Below, piece by piece: positions 27,369 through 38,100 of a stretch of DNA of 64,000 nt. Source of the stretch: Norana najaformis (Eukaryota > Annelida > Clitellata > Crassiclitellata > Hormogastridae); assembly GCA_964023275.1 (NCBI GenBank), contig OZ029916.1:34679727-34743726 (forward strand). Reading direction: 5' to 3'. The notes below the pieces were generated by a model. That model made no database searches. It was not told the DNA's origin and saw nothing but the letters and a program-made list of their open reading frames with translations. Numbering within the stretch: position 1 is the stretch's first letter; every line of letters begins with the position of its first letter. Made by a program: the position numbers and the translations under genes.

Positions 27369-28339
27369 TACAGAGTGCCATATTGTGGCCAAGGCCGACA
27401 AGAGGGCAACGAACGTGTACAGTGTACAGTTATTCGCTGACTGCACCCACAGGCGGCGCAAGGGTCAGCGTCCACACTGTAAAAACAATTAAACTTATCC
27501 TATCTTATTAAGTTAGTTATTGCTATGCATTATTATTCTGCATTTCAGCGGTGGTGCATTGTCTGGCTCAAGTCAAGCAGTTATGTAGAGCCAATATAAA
27601 ATATGTACAGAATAACGACTGTTTGATGCAAAGGGTCATGAGTCTATTCTAGCTTTACTGGAATTTAACCAGATCTGTTCTATTTATGGCAAAAATAGCC
27701 CAATACTTTTCTTTAGGAAATAAAATTATTCTTTTTCATCTTCATTTGGTCAGTGGCTGAAAAACTACTCATTAACTACTCAGGAGCAAACTGATAATTT
27801 CTCTTAAATGGTGCTGTGAATAATTTAAGTGGTGCTATAAAATTGACCAGTTTACCATATATTATGGTTTAATTACGTTTACAGTACTTATCCTGTTCTT
27901 TGGTCCTCTGCTTTAGTTACACAGTTGAATACATCCTTGCTTAACTGGTAGCTATGAGATATGTATTGTGTAAGTAAAAGCAAAGAAAAAAGAGCTAAAT
28001 GAAACTTGTTTTGGTGATAGTATTTTGCGATTGATTGTTGAAAGGCTTTGATTTGGCTGACTGTAGAGAAGTAAAATCTTTTTGTTTAAACTGAACTTGC
28101 AGGCAATTTAGGGAGTTAAATCTATTTTGGAAATCTGCCTTGGTTGTACAAAAATTTATCCATTCATTAATAATGACTGATGTATGTTATTATTGTACTC
28201 ATGTTGTTAATCTGTGCTTATTACAGACATTAATCACTCAGATTGTTATTAATATTATAGGATGTGACAGATATTGATTCCATGTTAAAAAGGAAGTTAG
28301 GCACCTGAAAGAAATATCTATTACAGTTGCTGTTACTAA

Positions 28340-28465
28340 TCCATACTCCTTCTCTTCTTGCTCCTCCATCGTTTTCTTCTCTTCCTCCTGCTCCTCCAAC
28401 TGCTCCTCTTCATGCTTGTCCTCCTATTTCTTCTTGCTCCTCTTTTTTCATTTCCTCCTCCTTAT
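28340..28465. repeat. Pyrimidine-rich CTCCTC tract
   Basis: Imperfect cttctcctcc units give a strongly strand-asymmetric tract of about 120 bases. No gene is seen in the surrounding 27.4-28.8 kb. Confidence 0.6.
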
Positions 28466-28779
28466 TTTTATTATTAGTATGAATTTTCTTTTTCCTAAAC
28501 TGATGCTTGGTATAATCCTGAGCTTGTTGCTGGTTCGTGCTTGTTATTCATCGTGTGATGTTACATAATTGGAAATTTGGGAAGCAGCAGGAGAACTGTG
28601 GCACCTGACTTTGTAAAATAAAACCATCTGCTAACAAAGGGTTTTAAAGGTGTAGTGTTGTTGTTGTTGTTTTCACAAGTTATTAAAAAACAAGCATTAT
28701 TATTATTATTATAGTTATGATTGCCAAAGTGTTTATGAAGTGGCTCAAAGTACTGCACAGAACCTGGCTTTTGTAACAG

Positions 28780-29040
28780 TGTATAGCTATATAGTTATCG
28801 GTTATGGTACAGAATTGTTTTATGAATGTAGAGCATAGCTGTATATAGCATAGCAAGTACCGAGCATAACTGTCCATATCATAGCAGCACGTATCGTAAC
28901 AGTATGTACAAGTAGCAGTTTAGAGTATAGCAGTGTATGACAGTATTTTGAGCACAGCAGTGGATATAAGTGTCAAGCATATCAGTGTATAGCTTAGCAG
29001 TTTGAAGCATAGCAGTGTTTAGCACAGCATACCGGTAGAA
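28780..29040. repeat. Degenerate minisatellite with AGCATAGCAGTGTATAG units
   Basis: About a dozen imperfect units of roughly 18-28 bases built on 'gcatagcagtgtata' run through this stretch, read as Tyr/Cys-rich open frames on the minus strand. These frames are repeat artefacts. Confidence 0.6.
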
Positions 29041-29287
29041 GACCTGTCTATATGAATATTGCACACTGTGTGTTGTCTGTATTTGACGTATTTAGGTCAT
29101 GTCGTAAATTGCTGAAGCCCTGACCTCATTTACTGCCCTAGAAAGAAAGAGGTCCTTGGGATTTATGAAACTGTTACTTGTCAGCCACCGCTTTAGCAGT
29201 CTGTATTTTGCCAGACTGTGAAGATACAAAGAATAACAAGGAATTCATTCTATGCAGCACACCTGATCCATTATAGCCCAGATTCTG

Positions 29288-29540
29288 AAAAGAAAAGAGC
29301 AGTCCCGGAAGGCAGCCATGGGTATGAAGTGTTTGGGAATCAAGCGACTTCACCTTCTTAGCCTCGGCTTATAAGAGCTGGTGATCTTATCACCGACAGC
29401 ATACGGTCAGTACACTTACCGTGTAGCGGAGTTGGCTAGGTTGCACCAACAGTTGGTCTTTCTGCCCTGACAGGGAATTTAATCCATGACCTCTGTTAGG
29501 GTTGACATTTTGAGGGTGCTGTCTGTGGCCTATCACGTGT
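29288..29540 (-). mobile_element. tRNA-derived SINE copy
   Basis: Minus-strand member of the family of 37621-37886: terminal ctgctcttttc, centre with tgtactgaccgtatgctgtc, and a head including ctgtcagggcagaaag. The orientation is opposite to the plus-strand copies. Confidence 0.6.
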
Positions 29541-30690
29541 CAATGGTGGTTATACAACACCCTTGGGCAGAAACTGTCGGAACTGAAGAACAGATTTGTT
29601 TTAGTGGCATACTCGGGACTAAAGAACGGAATTGTTAATGTGCCAGCGCTCGTAAAACTTTATGTCATTTAATATTCGTATAACCACAAAAGACTTGGTA
29701 TCTTTTAGTAACAGACACTGATCTGGCTACAACAATGGCTGCAGTCTTCCCCTCTAAGCTGCGCGAGTGCGCGACTTTTGAAGATAGCGCGCGCAACTAT
29801 TTTTCTTCTAGCGGACAAAATTTCGTGAGCGTTTATGTTTTTTTCACAGTTAAATTTACCTCAGTGTTACAGCACTGGCATATTTAGCCGACTATGTTCA
29901 GATGGCCAAAGTTTTCATGCCCGATTTTGCTAAACCTAATGGCCTGTCGTCTTAAGTCTGCAGATTGTGAAGTATGGTCCAGCAGGGTCAAATTCTTTCT
30001 TCTTCGAGTTCTGTGACCCTGGGCTGGTTCGAACGAGCAAAGGCGCAATTGCTGACGTTGTTGGGCCCCTCCTTTTGGCCATAGTTGGTGGGTGTGCGCA
30101 GTCCGTACTCTGGGCTATATATAACCGGTATATGATGGCTGCTTCTCGATTCCTGCCTGCAACCTCTAATAACTGTTCACAAGTAGTCTAGTACACGTAC
30201 TTCGTCTTTGTAACACTACTTGGTCTACAGCTTTAAGTAGTCCTTCGTTTTCGTAACAATCACTGTTAGTCAGTAGGCTTGCTTTACTCATATAGTCTGT
30301 AATGGACTACAATCTACTCTATATTCTACTGTTTGCGATTAAATAGAATATCAAGACGAAAATGAATCTGCAGGGACTTTTTGGCTAGAACTGTAACTTG
30401 CAAAATATTTAAGATAGAGTGGCCAAACGAATATAGCGAGATTGAAGGGAAGCTTTTACATGTCGTGACAATTCCGACGACGTCTTTGCAGTAGGCCTAC
30501 ATTTGCGAAGGCGAACGCTCATGATGACCACACACGCACGCACGCACACTCACGCTAAATTCGTGTCGATTCTGTTACAAAACGTCGAAATACAGGTAGA
30601 AGAGGCAAAGGAATCAAGTATGCAACCTTTTATAGCCTAACTAATGTGCATTAGAAGAAATCAACATCGGTCATATGTACGGTAGTTGCA
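29541..30690. other. CpG-richer intergenic stretch, no gene recognised
   Basis: CpG dinucleotides are frequent around 29750-29840 and 29990-30070, with a CA-type acgcacgcacgcac run near 30533-30550. This could mark a promoter or unmethylated element, but no exon could be recognised. Confidence 0.3.
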
Positions 30691-30692
30691 CA

Positions 30693-31027
30693 AAGGGTCG
30701 CCCAAATAAGGAAACCGTGAGGAGGTTACCCATCGAAATTTTGTACATTATTTTAGTACAACCTGTGGGGTTGTGCCCTAAACACCAACTTCAGTCGGAC
30801 CTATGTAGTTAGACTTCCTTTGTTGGAGGCGGCAGTATCAAATTACCCCATCCTGTAGCACATTTCGCTCTGCAAGGTGAAAATCGACGCCTAATCTAGC
30901 TAGGCCTTAGTACTCCGTTGCAGTGCGGACATACGCAAAGCGGATGCGACTGGCAATGCCAAATGCACACAAGGCCGAAGGAAGGATCAAAAGTAGGGTT
31001 TTCGCGGACGTACTTATGGTCGACCCC
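30693..31027 (+). mobile_element. MITE copy (family of 54342-54711)
   Basis: Diverged full-length relative in the same orientation: left end aagggtcgcccaaataag, shared interior aaacaccaacttcagtcgga, ggcagtatcaaa and ccttagtactccgttg, and right end cgcggacgtacttatggtcg. Confidence 0.75.
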
Positions 31028-31439
31028 GAAGACAAACGAGACACAATCTGAAGATATAGGCCTAAGTTTAACTTGTCTTCAGTCTTTTTCTTTTCACACA
31101 ATGTTTTTATAGGCTTTTAATTTAGGTCTGACTGATGTGCAATCTTCGTACGCGGACTTGAGCGCAGGTTTCGAATCTTACTGCCCACGCGGTACACGCC
31201 AATGCGCGCACGGCTATAAAATTAAAGGGACCATTGTCTGGTTGTAATACACACGTGAACGTGGTGTCTGTTGTGACTAACACTTTGGACGTAAACTGGC
31301 TGGTGTTGAAGCACATTCACTGTAGCTAGCATGATATCAGACAGTATGGATTTAGTACTTCAGAGAACCACTTTAATGTCCAGCTATAGACCACGATGAT
31401 TTGTGTTTTGTTAAAATACCAGAAGTTTAGTACCTTTAA

Positions 31440-31645
31440 TTTAAGCTAACATACTAGGAACGGCCTTGGGTGTGAAGTGTGAGCGACTTCATTTTCTTAG
31501 TCTTGGTTTACGAGAGCGTGTGGGTAGTCCTTTCGATCGCTGTGTGATCGTACCACTGACAGCGCACTGTCGATGTACGCATAGCTTAGTTTGCGAAAGG
31601 GTGGTGGTGAAATATCTGTCATGGGTGGGGATTTTATTCCCCCAT
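31440..31645 (-). mobile_element. tRNA-derived SINE copy
   Basis: Minus-strand SINE of the 37621-37886 family, recognisable by gtgagcgacttcattttctt, the central gtgctgtcagtgg-like block and the tail toward 31440. More diverged than the 29288 copy. Confidence 0.5.
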
Positions 31646-31849
31646 CTAGGCCAATTCTCTTAAAACATTTTCTGGCCTTTCATTGTCTTCGTTTCCAGAT
31701 ATTACGTTTGAAAGGGTACAGCCAGACATCGTTGTATAATTATGGTAAAAGCCACGTTACACGATGTGTGACATTTGTTAAGGTAATGGCTTCACTACCA
31801 GACAACTGTGCTCTTATAACTGTAAATGTACGCGGTTTTGTACATTGAA

Positions 31850-31975
31850 CGTATTCCCTCGGTCGTGCTAATTTTTCATTGAATTCATCGGTTTAGATCT
31901 TTCACCACTTCTGCCCGTTTGAATGGGCGCCACGCCATTTACGGTCCCCATATACGGACCGTGCTAGGCACTTCA
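31850..31975. mobile_element. Interspersed-repeat terminus
   Basis: Carries ctgcccgtttgaatgggcgc, ccatttacggtcccc and acggaccgtgctag, the same end block as 11330-11405 and 17025-17065. Confidence 0.55.
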
Positions 31976-32199
31976 GCGTGTGCTGTTGGAACACATTAAA
32001 CGTTAGCGGTGCATTGGGTTCAGTAACTTCTCCGCCAGTTGAACTGTGACCTGGAAGGTGCTGCCCTCATTCGGCATTCTTATCAAAACAGTGCGCGACC
32101 GGAGTGAGGTGGGAGAAGTCACAAAGGCACGGATTGAAAAGCCGCTTGTTAACATTTGCTGCAAATGCGCATGGCTTAACATCTTCATGATGCAACAGG

Positions 32200-32585
32200 T
32201 GTCATATTGTTAACGGCTTTTGTTGACCCTTTCGCCTTCATGTTTTCACTTTCGCCCACTTCCCGTGGGTGGCCCTGACGACTTGATTGCTGCGTTTTCG
32301 AGGTTCCCCACCCCGATGAGGCGAAATGAGATTTGGACAGCTCGTGCTGAAATATAGCAGTCTGTCTGGCCCTGATATTTGGTACTGAGCCACGCGGAAC
32401 TAAGATAACAACGATGTATTATTATTATCGGGCAGACGACTTGAGCCAATTCGCTCATGCGGCGGGGCTGTGACAGTCAGCGGTTTGTAGATTCATCTTA
32501 CTTATTTTGCGACCCCCCTGAGGGTTTGTACACCCGCGGAGGGAGGAGGATTGGCCATGATGTGGCTGCATCCAAGATGGCCTGT
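32200..32585 (+). promoter_or_regulatory. CpG-rich candidate promoter of the IRF-like gene with an IRF site
   Basis: A GC/CpG-enriched block upstream of the IRF-like gene, on its strand. At 32243-32256 it holds ttttcactttcgc, on the reverse strand gcgaaagtgaaaa, matching the GAAANNGAAA interferon-stimulated response element. An inverted CCAAT box (attgg at 32550-32554) and a YY1-like aagatgg (32574-32580) follow. An acceptor-like ttctag at 35107-35112, before the coding start, would fit a spliced 5' UTR. The link to the IRF gene, 2.5 kb away, is inference. Confidence 0.4.
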
Positions 32586-32587
32586 GG

Positions 32588-32715
32588 AGTGGATTAATAG
32601 ACGCTGCTAGCAGAAGAAGAAAAGCAGTCCCTTAAGCTAACCGCGAGAGGATGAACCCCAAACCCTTCGGTTGACTGTCCAGCCTGCTAACCACTAGACT
32701 ATCGAGCGCCCCACT
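32588..32715 (-). mobile_element. tRNA-derived SINE, truncated, with good A/B boxes
   Basis: Minus strand: tagtctagtggttagcagg (A box), then ggggttcatcctc (B box), followed directly by the family terminus gggactgcttttcttcttct. The central body is deleted. Confidence 0.7.
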
Positions 32716-33100
32716 GCACCTTTCAGAGGTACTTAAAGTCACTGTACTAAGTGTATTGATACATACGCACATACCATCGACGCAACATGGTCCAGGAACT
32801 ATGAACATCATGTCATCTGTCAACTCTGGATAGGAATCAGTTGATTGCGTTCCACGTGTGTGCGTGAGCCTGACACTGGCGACTCTTCCAGTTGTCTGTG
32901 CATTGTTTTGCTTGCTTAATGACTTAACATCATTTAGGCTAGCTTAGGCAGCGCTTTTGTGAGGTAATGAAAAGGCGCTATATCAAGTGTCTAGATAACT
33001 AACTTACTGACATACACTCATGCCCTCTGGAAGATGTCAAGTGTAGACTTCATGTAAACTTAACTTTATATTAAGAGTAGAATTGGGAATGTCATCATCA

Positions 33101-33178
33101 CTGCACCATCGGTTGATGCCTTGTGCACTAGACACTGGCGCATTAAAAATGACTAATTATGATCATCATCATCATCAG
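33101..33178 (+). mobile_element. LINE 3' tail with ATC microsatellite
   Basis: A ccatcggttgatgccttgtg...cactggcgcatta tail nearly identical to 7440-7480, ending in atcatcatcatca instead of ATT. The shared tail without upstream LINE coding sequence suggests a SINE using the LINE machinery or a severely truncated insertion. Confidence 0.7.
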
Positions 33179-34850
33179 TTCCTGATGTAGCCGTTTGGCA
33201 GCGATGGCTGCAAATAAATTAATGATCACTGTTCCAGTCATTTGTCAGATTAACTGCTATTCTCATGTTTAGTCCAAGTCTTGTTATGGCCTCATTTATA
33301 ATTTGGATACTAACTAACTAATTATTTTGTATTATATTGGCCTCATTCCTCAAAATGCTCGAAAAACAAATCGTCTAACCTGCATATTGTGATGTTTGCA
33401 CTTTCACTTTGGTTGTACCTTTCAAAACACTAGGGTAGTGGTAACAAATTAATAAATTACTAACTACAATAATTTTTGGTTAGTGGTAAAGTAATTATTA
33501 AAGAAGTACTAAGTTTGATTTTCAGTTACTGGTAGTAAATTAATAAATTTCTAAGTGGGACACGTGTCCTGCAGCTGGTTTCCTGTATACTTTGAGTAAA
33601 TGTGAGTTATTTTCAAATGTGATGTATGAGCAACATTATAAAAAATGTGGTTGACATTTATGTGGAGTATCCTGTGGTTGTGGTTTAGTGAATTTGCAGT
33701 GCTGTCTGAAAGTATATGAAGTCTTTAGTAAACCACTTTTCCAGTTTTTAGCCAGTTGCCTGTTTAAAGGTTATCTGAGTTATCAAACTCAGCTAACTAC
33801 AAACAGTTTTGTCTGATTACTTCAGTAGGCGGCATTATTGTCTGGTGATAGGCCACAATGACTAGACAGTTGATATCTGTGAGCATTCTGGCTGACTGGC
33901 TATACAGAACTCTGGATGGGAACCCATTGGTTGGGATCTAGTGATATGTGGGAGCCCACCAATGGTGACTTTTCTAATTATCTGAGCACTGCTCGCTTAA
34001 CTTCAACACCACTTCGGCTAGCTTAGGCAGCATTTTTTGAGCAACTTTAAAGGCTCTGTATTAAATATGTAGATACATACTAGCACACACACATACACCG
34101 ATACATACATTATTTTATTATTACATGCATACAAACGTACATGCATATGTACATATGTCCATCGTGTTACATACATGTATTAGTGTCTACTGCTTCTAGA
34201 CATTACTTTATAATGGGGCACTGGAACAGAGAAACATCGTCATATGTCTGCATGTTTTTTGAAGTTCCGACTACAACATAGATCATACTTGTAGCACATT
34301 TTACACTAAAACAGAAACGTCGACTGAAGCAGCGGACTTTGCAACTATGTCTTCAGCCGCATGGCCTCAAAGGAAGCTGTTTTGTCTTTGTTTTAATTTT
34401 GTTTGCTTTTCGATCTACTGTTCAGCCAAACATGATTCAAGTTGATCATGGTCCAGAAACCACAGTGGATTTTTTATGCGGCTTCCAAAGACTGTTAGAC
34501 AGTTAACGTCCGCTTGAAGTTTTTAAAATACATCATAACAAACAGAGGCAGAGGCAGGGTACAAGTTGCAGTAAAATAATCTACTCACCACAGAAAATAT
34601 AACATGTTTGTGATTATAATGATAGTAGTAATAATAATTACTGTAATTGAAGCAATAGTAGAATAACAATAAAAACATTGAAAGTAATGATAATAATTTT
34701 TTAAATAAAAAGATTATGTTTTATATCTGGAGGGATCATATATTTCATTATCTACTCTATCCTTGTTATTATTAAAACAGCCATCATCAAAGATTAGCCT
34801 TCCCAGAATATTGCTTCCATAATTTTTGTAATCCTGAGGGATCATATGTA
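33179..34850. other. Intergenic, no gene recognised
   Basis: AT-rich sequence with a catacata microsatellite near 34085-34170 and an AT-rich block 34610-34710. Nothing coding was seen. Confidence 0.45.
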
Positions 34851-34861
34851 CCTTGGGGAAA

Positions 34862-34945
34862 AACGATGATGAGGAGGAGGAGGAGGAGGAGGATGAAGAT
34901 GAGAAGGATGATGATGACGACGACGACGACGATGATGATGGTAGT
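34862..34945. repeat. GAG/GAT/GAC trinucleotide repeat
   Basis: gaggaggaggaggag passes into gatgatgacgacgacgac. It lies just upstream of the first IRF coding exon. The acidic open frame it creates is an artefact. Confidence 0.85.
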
Positions 34946-35134
34946 AATTGTTATCAATATTATTGTCAGTCTCTGGACAACTTTTTTCTTCTGAGGGGAT
35001 TACATTTACCTGGGTTAAAAATAATAACAGTAATGATACTACTAATAATAAACAAATGTTCCACCTTTGCCTTAATACCTGTTAATTGTTTATTTGTTTT
35101 TTGTCTTCTAGGTTAGCCATTTGCACATTTGCAG

Positions 35135-38100
35135 ATGTTTTGTGGAACTGACGAGATAATGCTTCACTTTGGTGATGGATTTGAGATGAGACACCACGAG
35201 AGGCTGCTGCTTCGGCCGTGGCTGGAGAATCTGATTGACAGCAGGAAGATTCCAGGACTGGAGTGGTTCGACAACACGCGGACGCTTTTCCGGGTTCCAT
35301 GGAAACACCAGAGTCGCAAGACATGGTCTCTCGGACACAGCAGCGTCTTCTTGGTGAGCATTGAGATTTTGGTATGGTGGTGGTGGGGTGGTGGTGAATT
35401 GATGCTGATGCTGCTGTTGCTATTGCTGTTGCTGCTGTTGTTGTTGTTGATGATGATGATGCTGATGATGATGATGACGACAGCAATGGTGTTGGTGGTG
35501 ACTGATGATGCTGATGATGATAAAGATTCTGGAAAATAAAATTTTAATTGGAAGTGGATTGAATCTGATTGTGCAAAGATATTGTAAAAGCGATCATTAT
35601 AAGAGGCATTATATTATTGACTGTAGAAACAAAGCTATAAATTTAAAGTCTTATTTGAGATTTCTTTAGAGTTTGTGCTGTCATCGGATTTTTATTCACA
35701 CTGTATGACCTGTAACTGGTTCAGATGTAATCCAGATTTTGCTAAGATCTTCCACATCTGTCTCGGATTTTTCTGTATACAAGAATATTTCACTGAAATA
35801 TCCAAACTTGAAATGCTTTTTAACAAACACCATTGGCCTTTGACTAGTCTTTAACAATGACCCTTGAACTTTAACTGGTTCCTTACTGTGAACGTAATTT
35901 TTCCTTTTTTGCTTAAGAGCCAGTTTGTGTAGGAAATTTCTGTGACATTATATTGATAAGTCATCGGGATGTTGACTTATTTGTAAATCGCTGGTAGACT
36001 TACCTCGCTAAGGCACAAATATTCTGTGATGTAACATCAGTTAGCTATCTGTTTGTTTACTTGTTTGTGATTGGTCTGTTTGCATTTCAAATTTACGCTT
36101 CTTATTAGTTGGCGTTTGTGTGCATCGTCTGATGTCAATGGTAACCGTTTACTTGGCGGGACACAGCCTATAAGAAGCGGATGCAAAGGCATTGTTAGGG
36201 AGTGTGATTTTTGCGGCTGTACTCTGTTATGTGCTCAGTTGGTAATTTAAGTTACAAGTATCATTGCAAGATTCGTGTGTTGAGCAACTGTATGTTGGCA
36301 TTTCAAGTACTGTTGTCATTGAACTGTTCATTTATTCAATTATATGTATAAAAGTCAAAGACTGTATGTCTTTTCTGGAGAAAGCGCTATTCTGTATATC
36401 TCAGTGCAAGCGAGTCATCAGTTCTAAGGCGGATCTATTGACACTATACGAGGTCACTGACACTAACCTAGTCTTGGGTCTTCAACTGGCTGTAAACAAG
36501 ATCCTTGACCATTCGCTAGTTTTTAAAGAGTCTTATACCTTCAAGTAGGCTTGTAACTAAGGCCTTTAACCTGAAGCTAGTTTTAACCATGATCTGTGAC
36601 GTATGACTGGTTCATTGAATGGTTCATTGAGGTTCAGCTCGGCACTAACCAAAGCAGTTGACTTTCAGCATATAAGAACCTCAAGTGTCTGCTTATAGCA
36701 GAAGTTACTTTTAGGAATGTCCACTATCTCGGATTATTTAGTTACAAAACACACTAACATGTATGTACGAAAGCATTTATATAGCACCTCTTTAAGGAAC
36801 CTCTAATGTCTGCTGTTTGCAGAAGTTGCATTTAAGAATATATCCTATCTGGTCTAGCCACACTGAAATATGAACGTGAATATAAAAACATTTATACACA
36901 TGTAGTACGTTTCTAAGAACCTCAGTGTCTGCTGTTAGCCAACGTTGCTCTTAACCTGTTTGCGGTTCGTTTTCTCGGCAGTAACTTAGTCATTAAATGG
37001 TGCAATGAATAATGCAGTATTGGCGACGATATCTCAAGTTGGTATTTTGTCGTGTGCACCTCCTCTTCCCAAGGGATTGTCGTCGCCTGCTTGAAAGAAC
37101 GAACGATTGAACAAAGCGAATGAATGAACGAACTGTCTGGCTCTAGAGAATCCATACGACGTCCTAGCTCCTCGTCCTCCTCGTCTTCCTCCTCCTCGTC
37201 CTCCTTCTCGTCTTCCTACTCCTCGTTCTCATCCTCGTCTTCCTACTCCTCGTTCTCATCCTCGTCTTCCTACTCCTCGTTCTCATCCTTGTCTTCCTAC
37301 TCCTCGTCTTCCTCCTCCTCCTCCTTCTTCTGCTCCTCGGTAAACAGCGTCTTACATGTAACAGACAGCTCCTTAATAGATGACGTCTAATGCGTCCAGC
37401 CATTTCGAGAGGTCGTTACCCTGCAACCTGTTTGAACCGGTCTGATACACTTCTGCTCCCAGGTTGTGAATTCGTGACCGACTTTTGATTTAGTAGCCGT
37501 GCTAGATAAAGCCAACCAAATGGATGTCAGCTGACGGCAGCAGAGCGTAGTGTGTCCTGTTGGCGCACAGAATGTCTGACATGGTTTATTTATATGTCTG
37601 TTTCCACACCAGAGAGATGTGTGATAGTCTAGTGATAAGTGTGCTGGACCGTCAACCCCAAGGTTGAGGGCTCAAGTCTCTGCCAGGATAGAATCATGTT
37701 CCAACATTTCTGTTTCACTTGTGCTCCCTAGTGAACTCAGCAATAAAATGAGTACACTGACCGTACACTATCGGTGGGAATATCAGGCAACCCACCCTCG
37801 CCTGCCAAAGCTAAGAAATTCTCTAAAGTCACGAACACTTCATACCCTTGGCTGACTCTTGGCTTATCTCAAGTGGCTGTTCTTCCTATACAACAAAACT
37901 TCCATACAACATGCTTTATTATAATGACGATTCTTGTTTGACTCATACCTTTATAGTTCATCTTTATGTATGAACTCTTTCTAATGCACCTCTTCATAAC
38001 ATTTTAACACAACTTGGTTATCATAGTCTAGTGACCTCATTGTAACAGCGTACTTGACATGGCTTCCAAAGTTAGCTTAGTTTTGTTGTTAGCTCACTAA

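Noticed and set aside
27139..27381. Leu-rich open frame resembling a membrane segment
   Set aside because: It is the translation of a trinucleotide microsatellite.
29967..30191. 74-codon plus-strand frame with a hydrophobic segment
   Set aside because: The hydrophobic run looks membrane-like, but there is no start context, splice signal or known relative.
32003..32188. 61-codon minus-strand frame near the candidate IRF promoter
   Set aside because: Considered as a small exon; no family match and no convincing splice sites.
35082..35486. 134-codon minus-strand Ser/Thr/Ala-rich frame
   Set aside because: Shadow of the IRF exon 1 plus the adjacent trinucleotide repeat.
37164..37403. Arg-rich and Ser-rich frames on opposite strands
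   Set aside because: Both are translations of the 27-bp pyrimidine minisatellite, not an SR protein.
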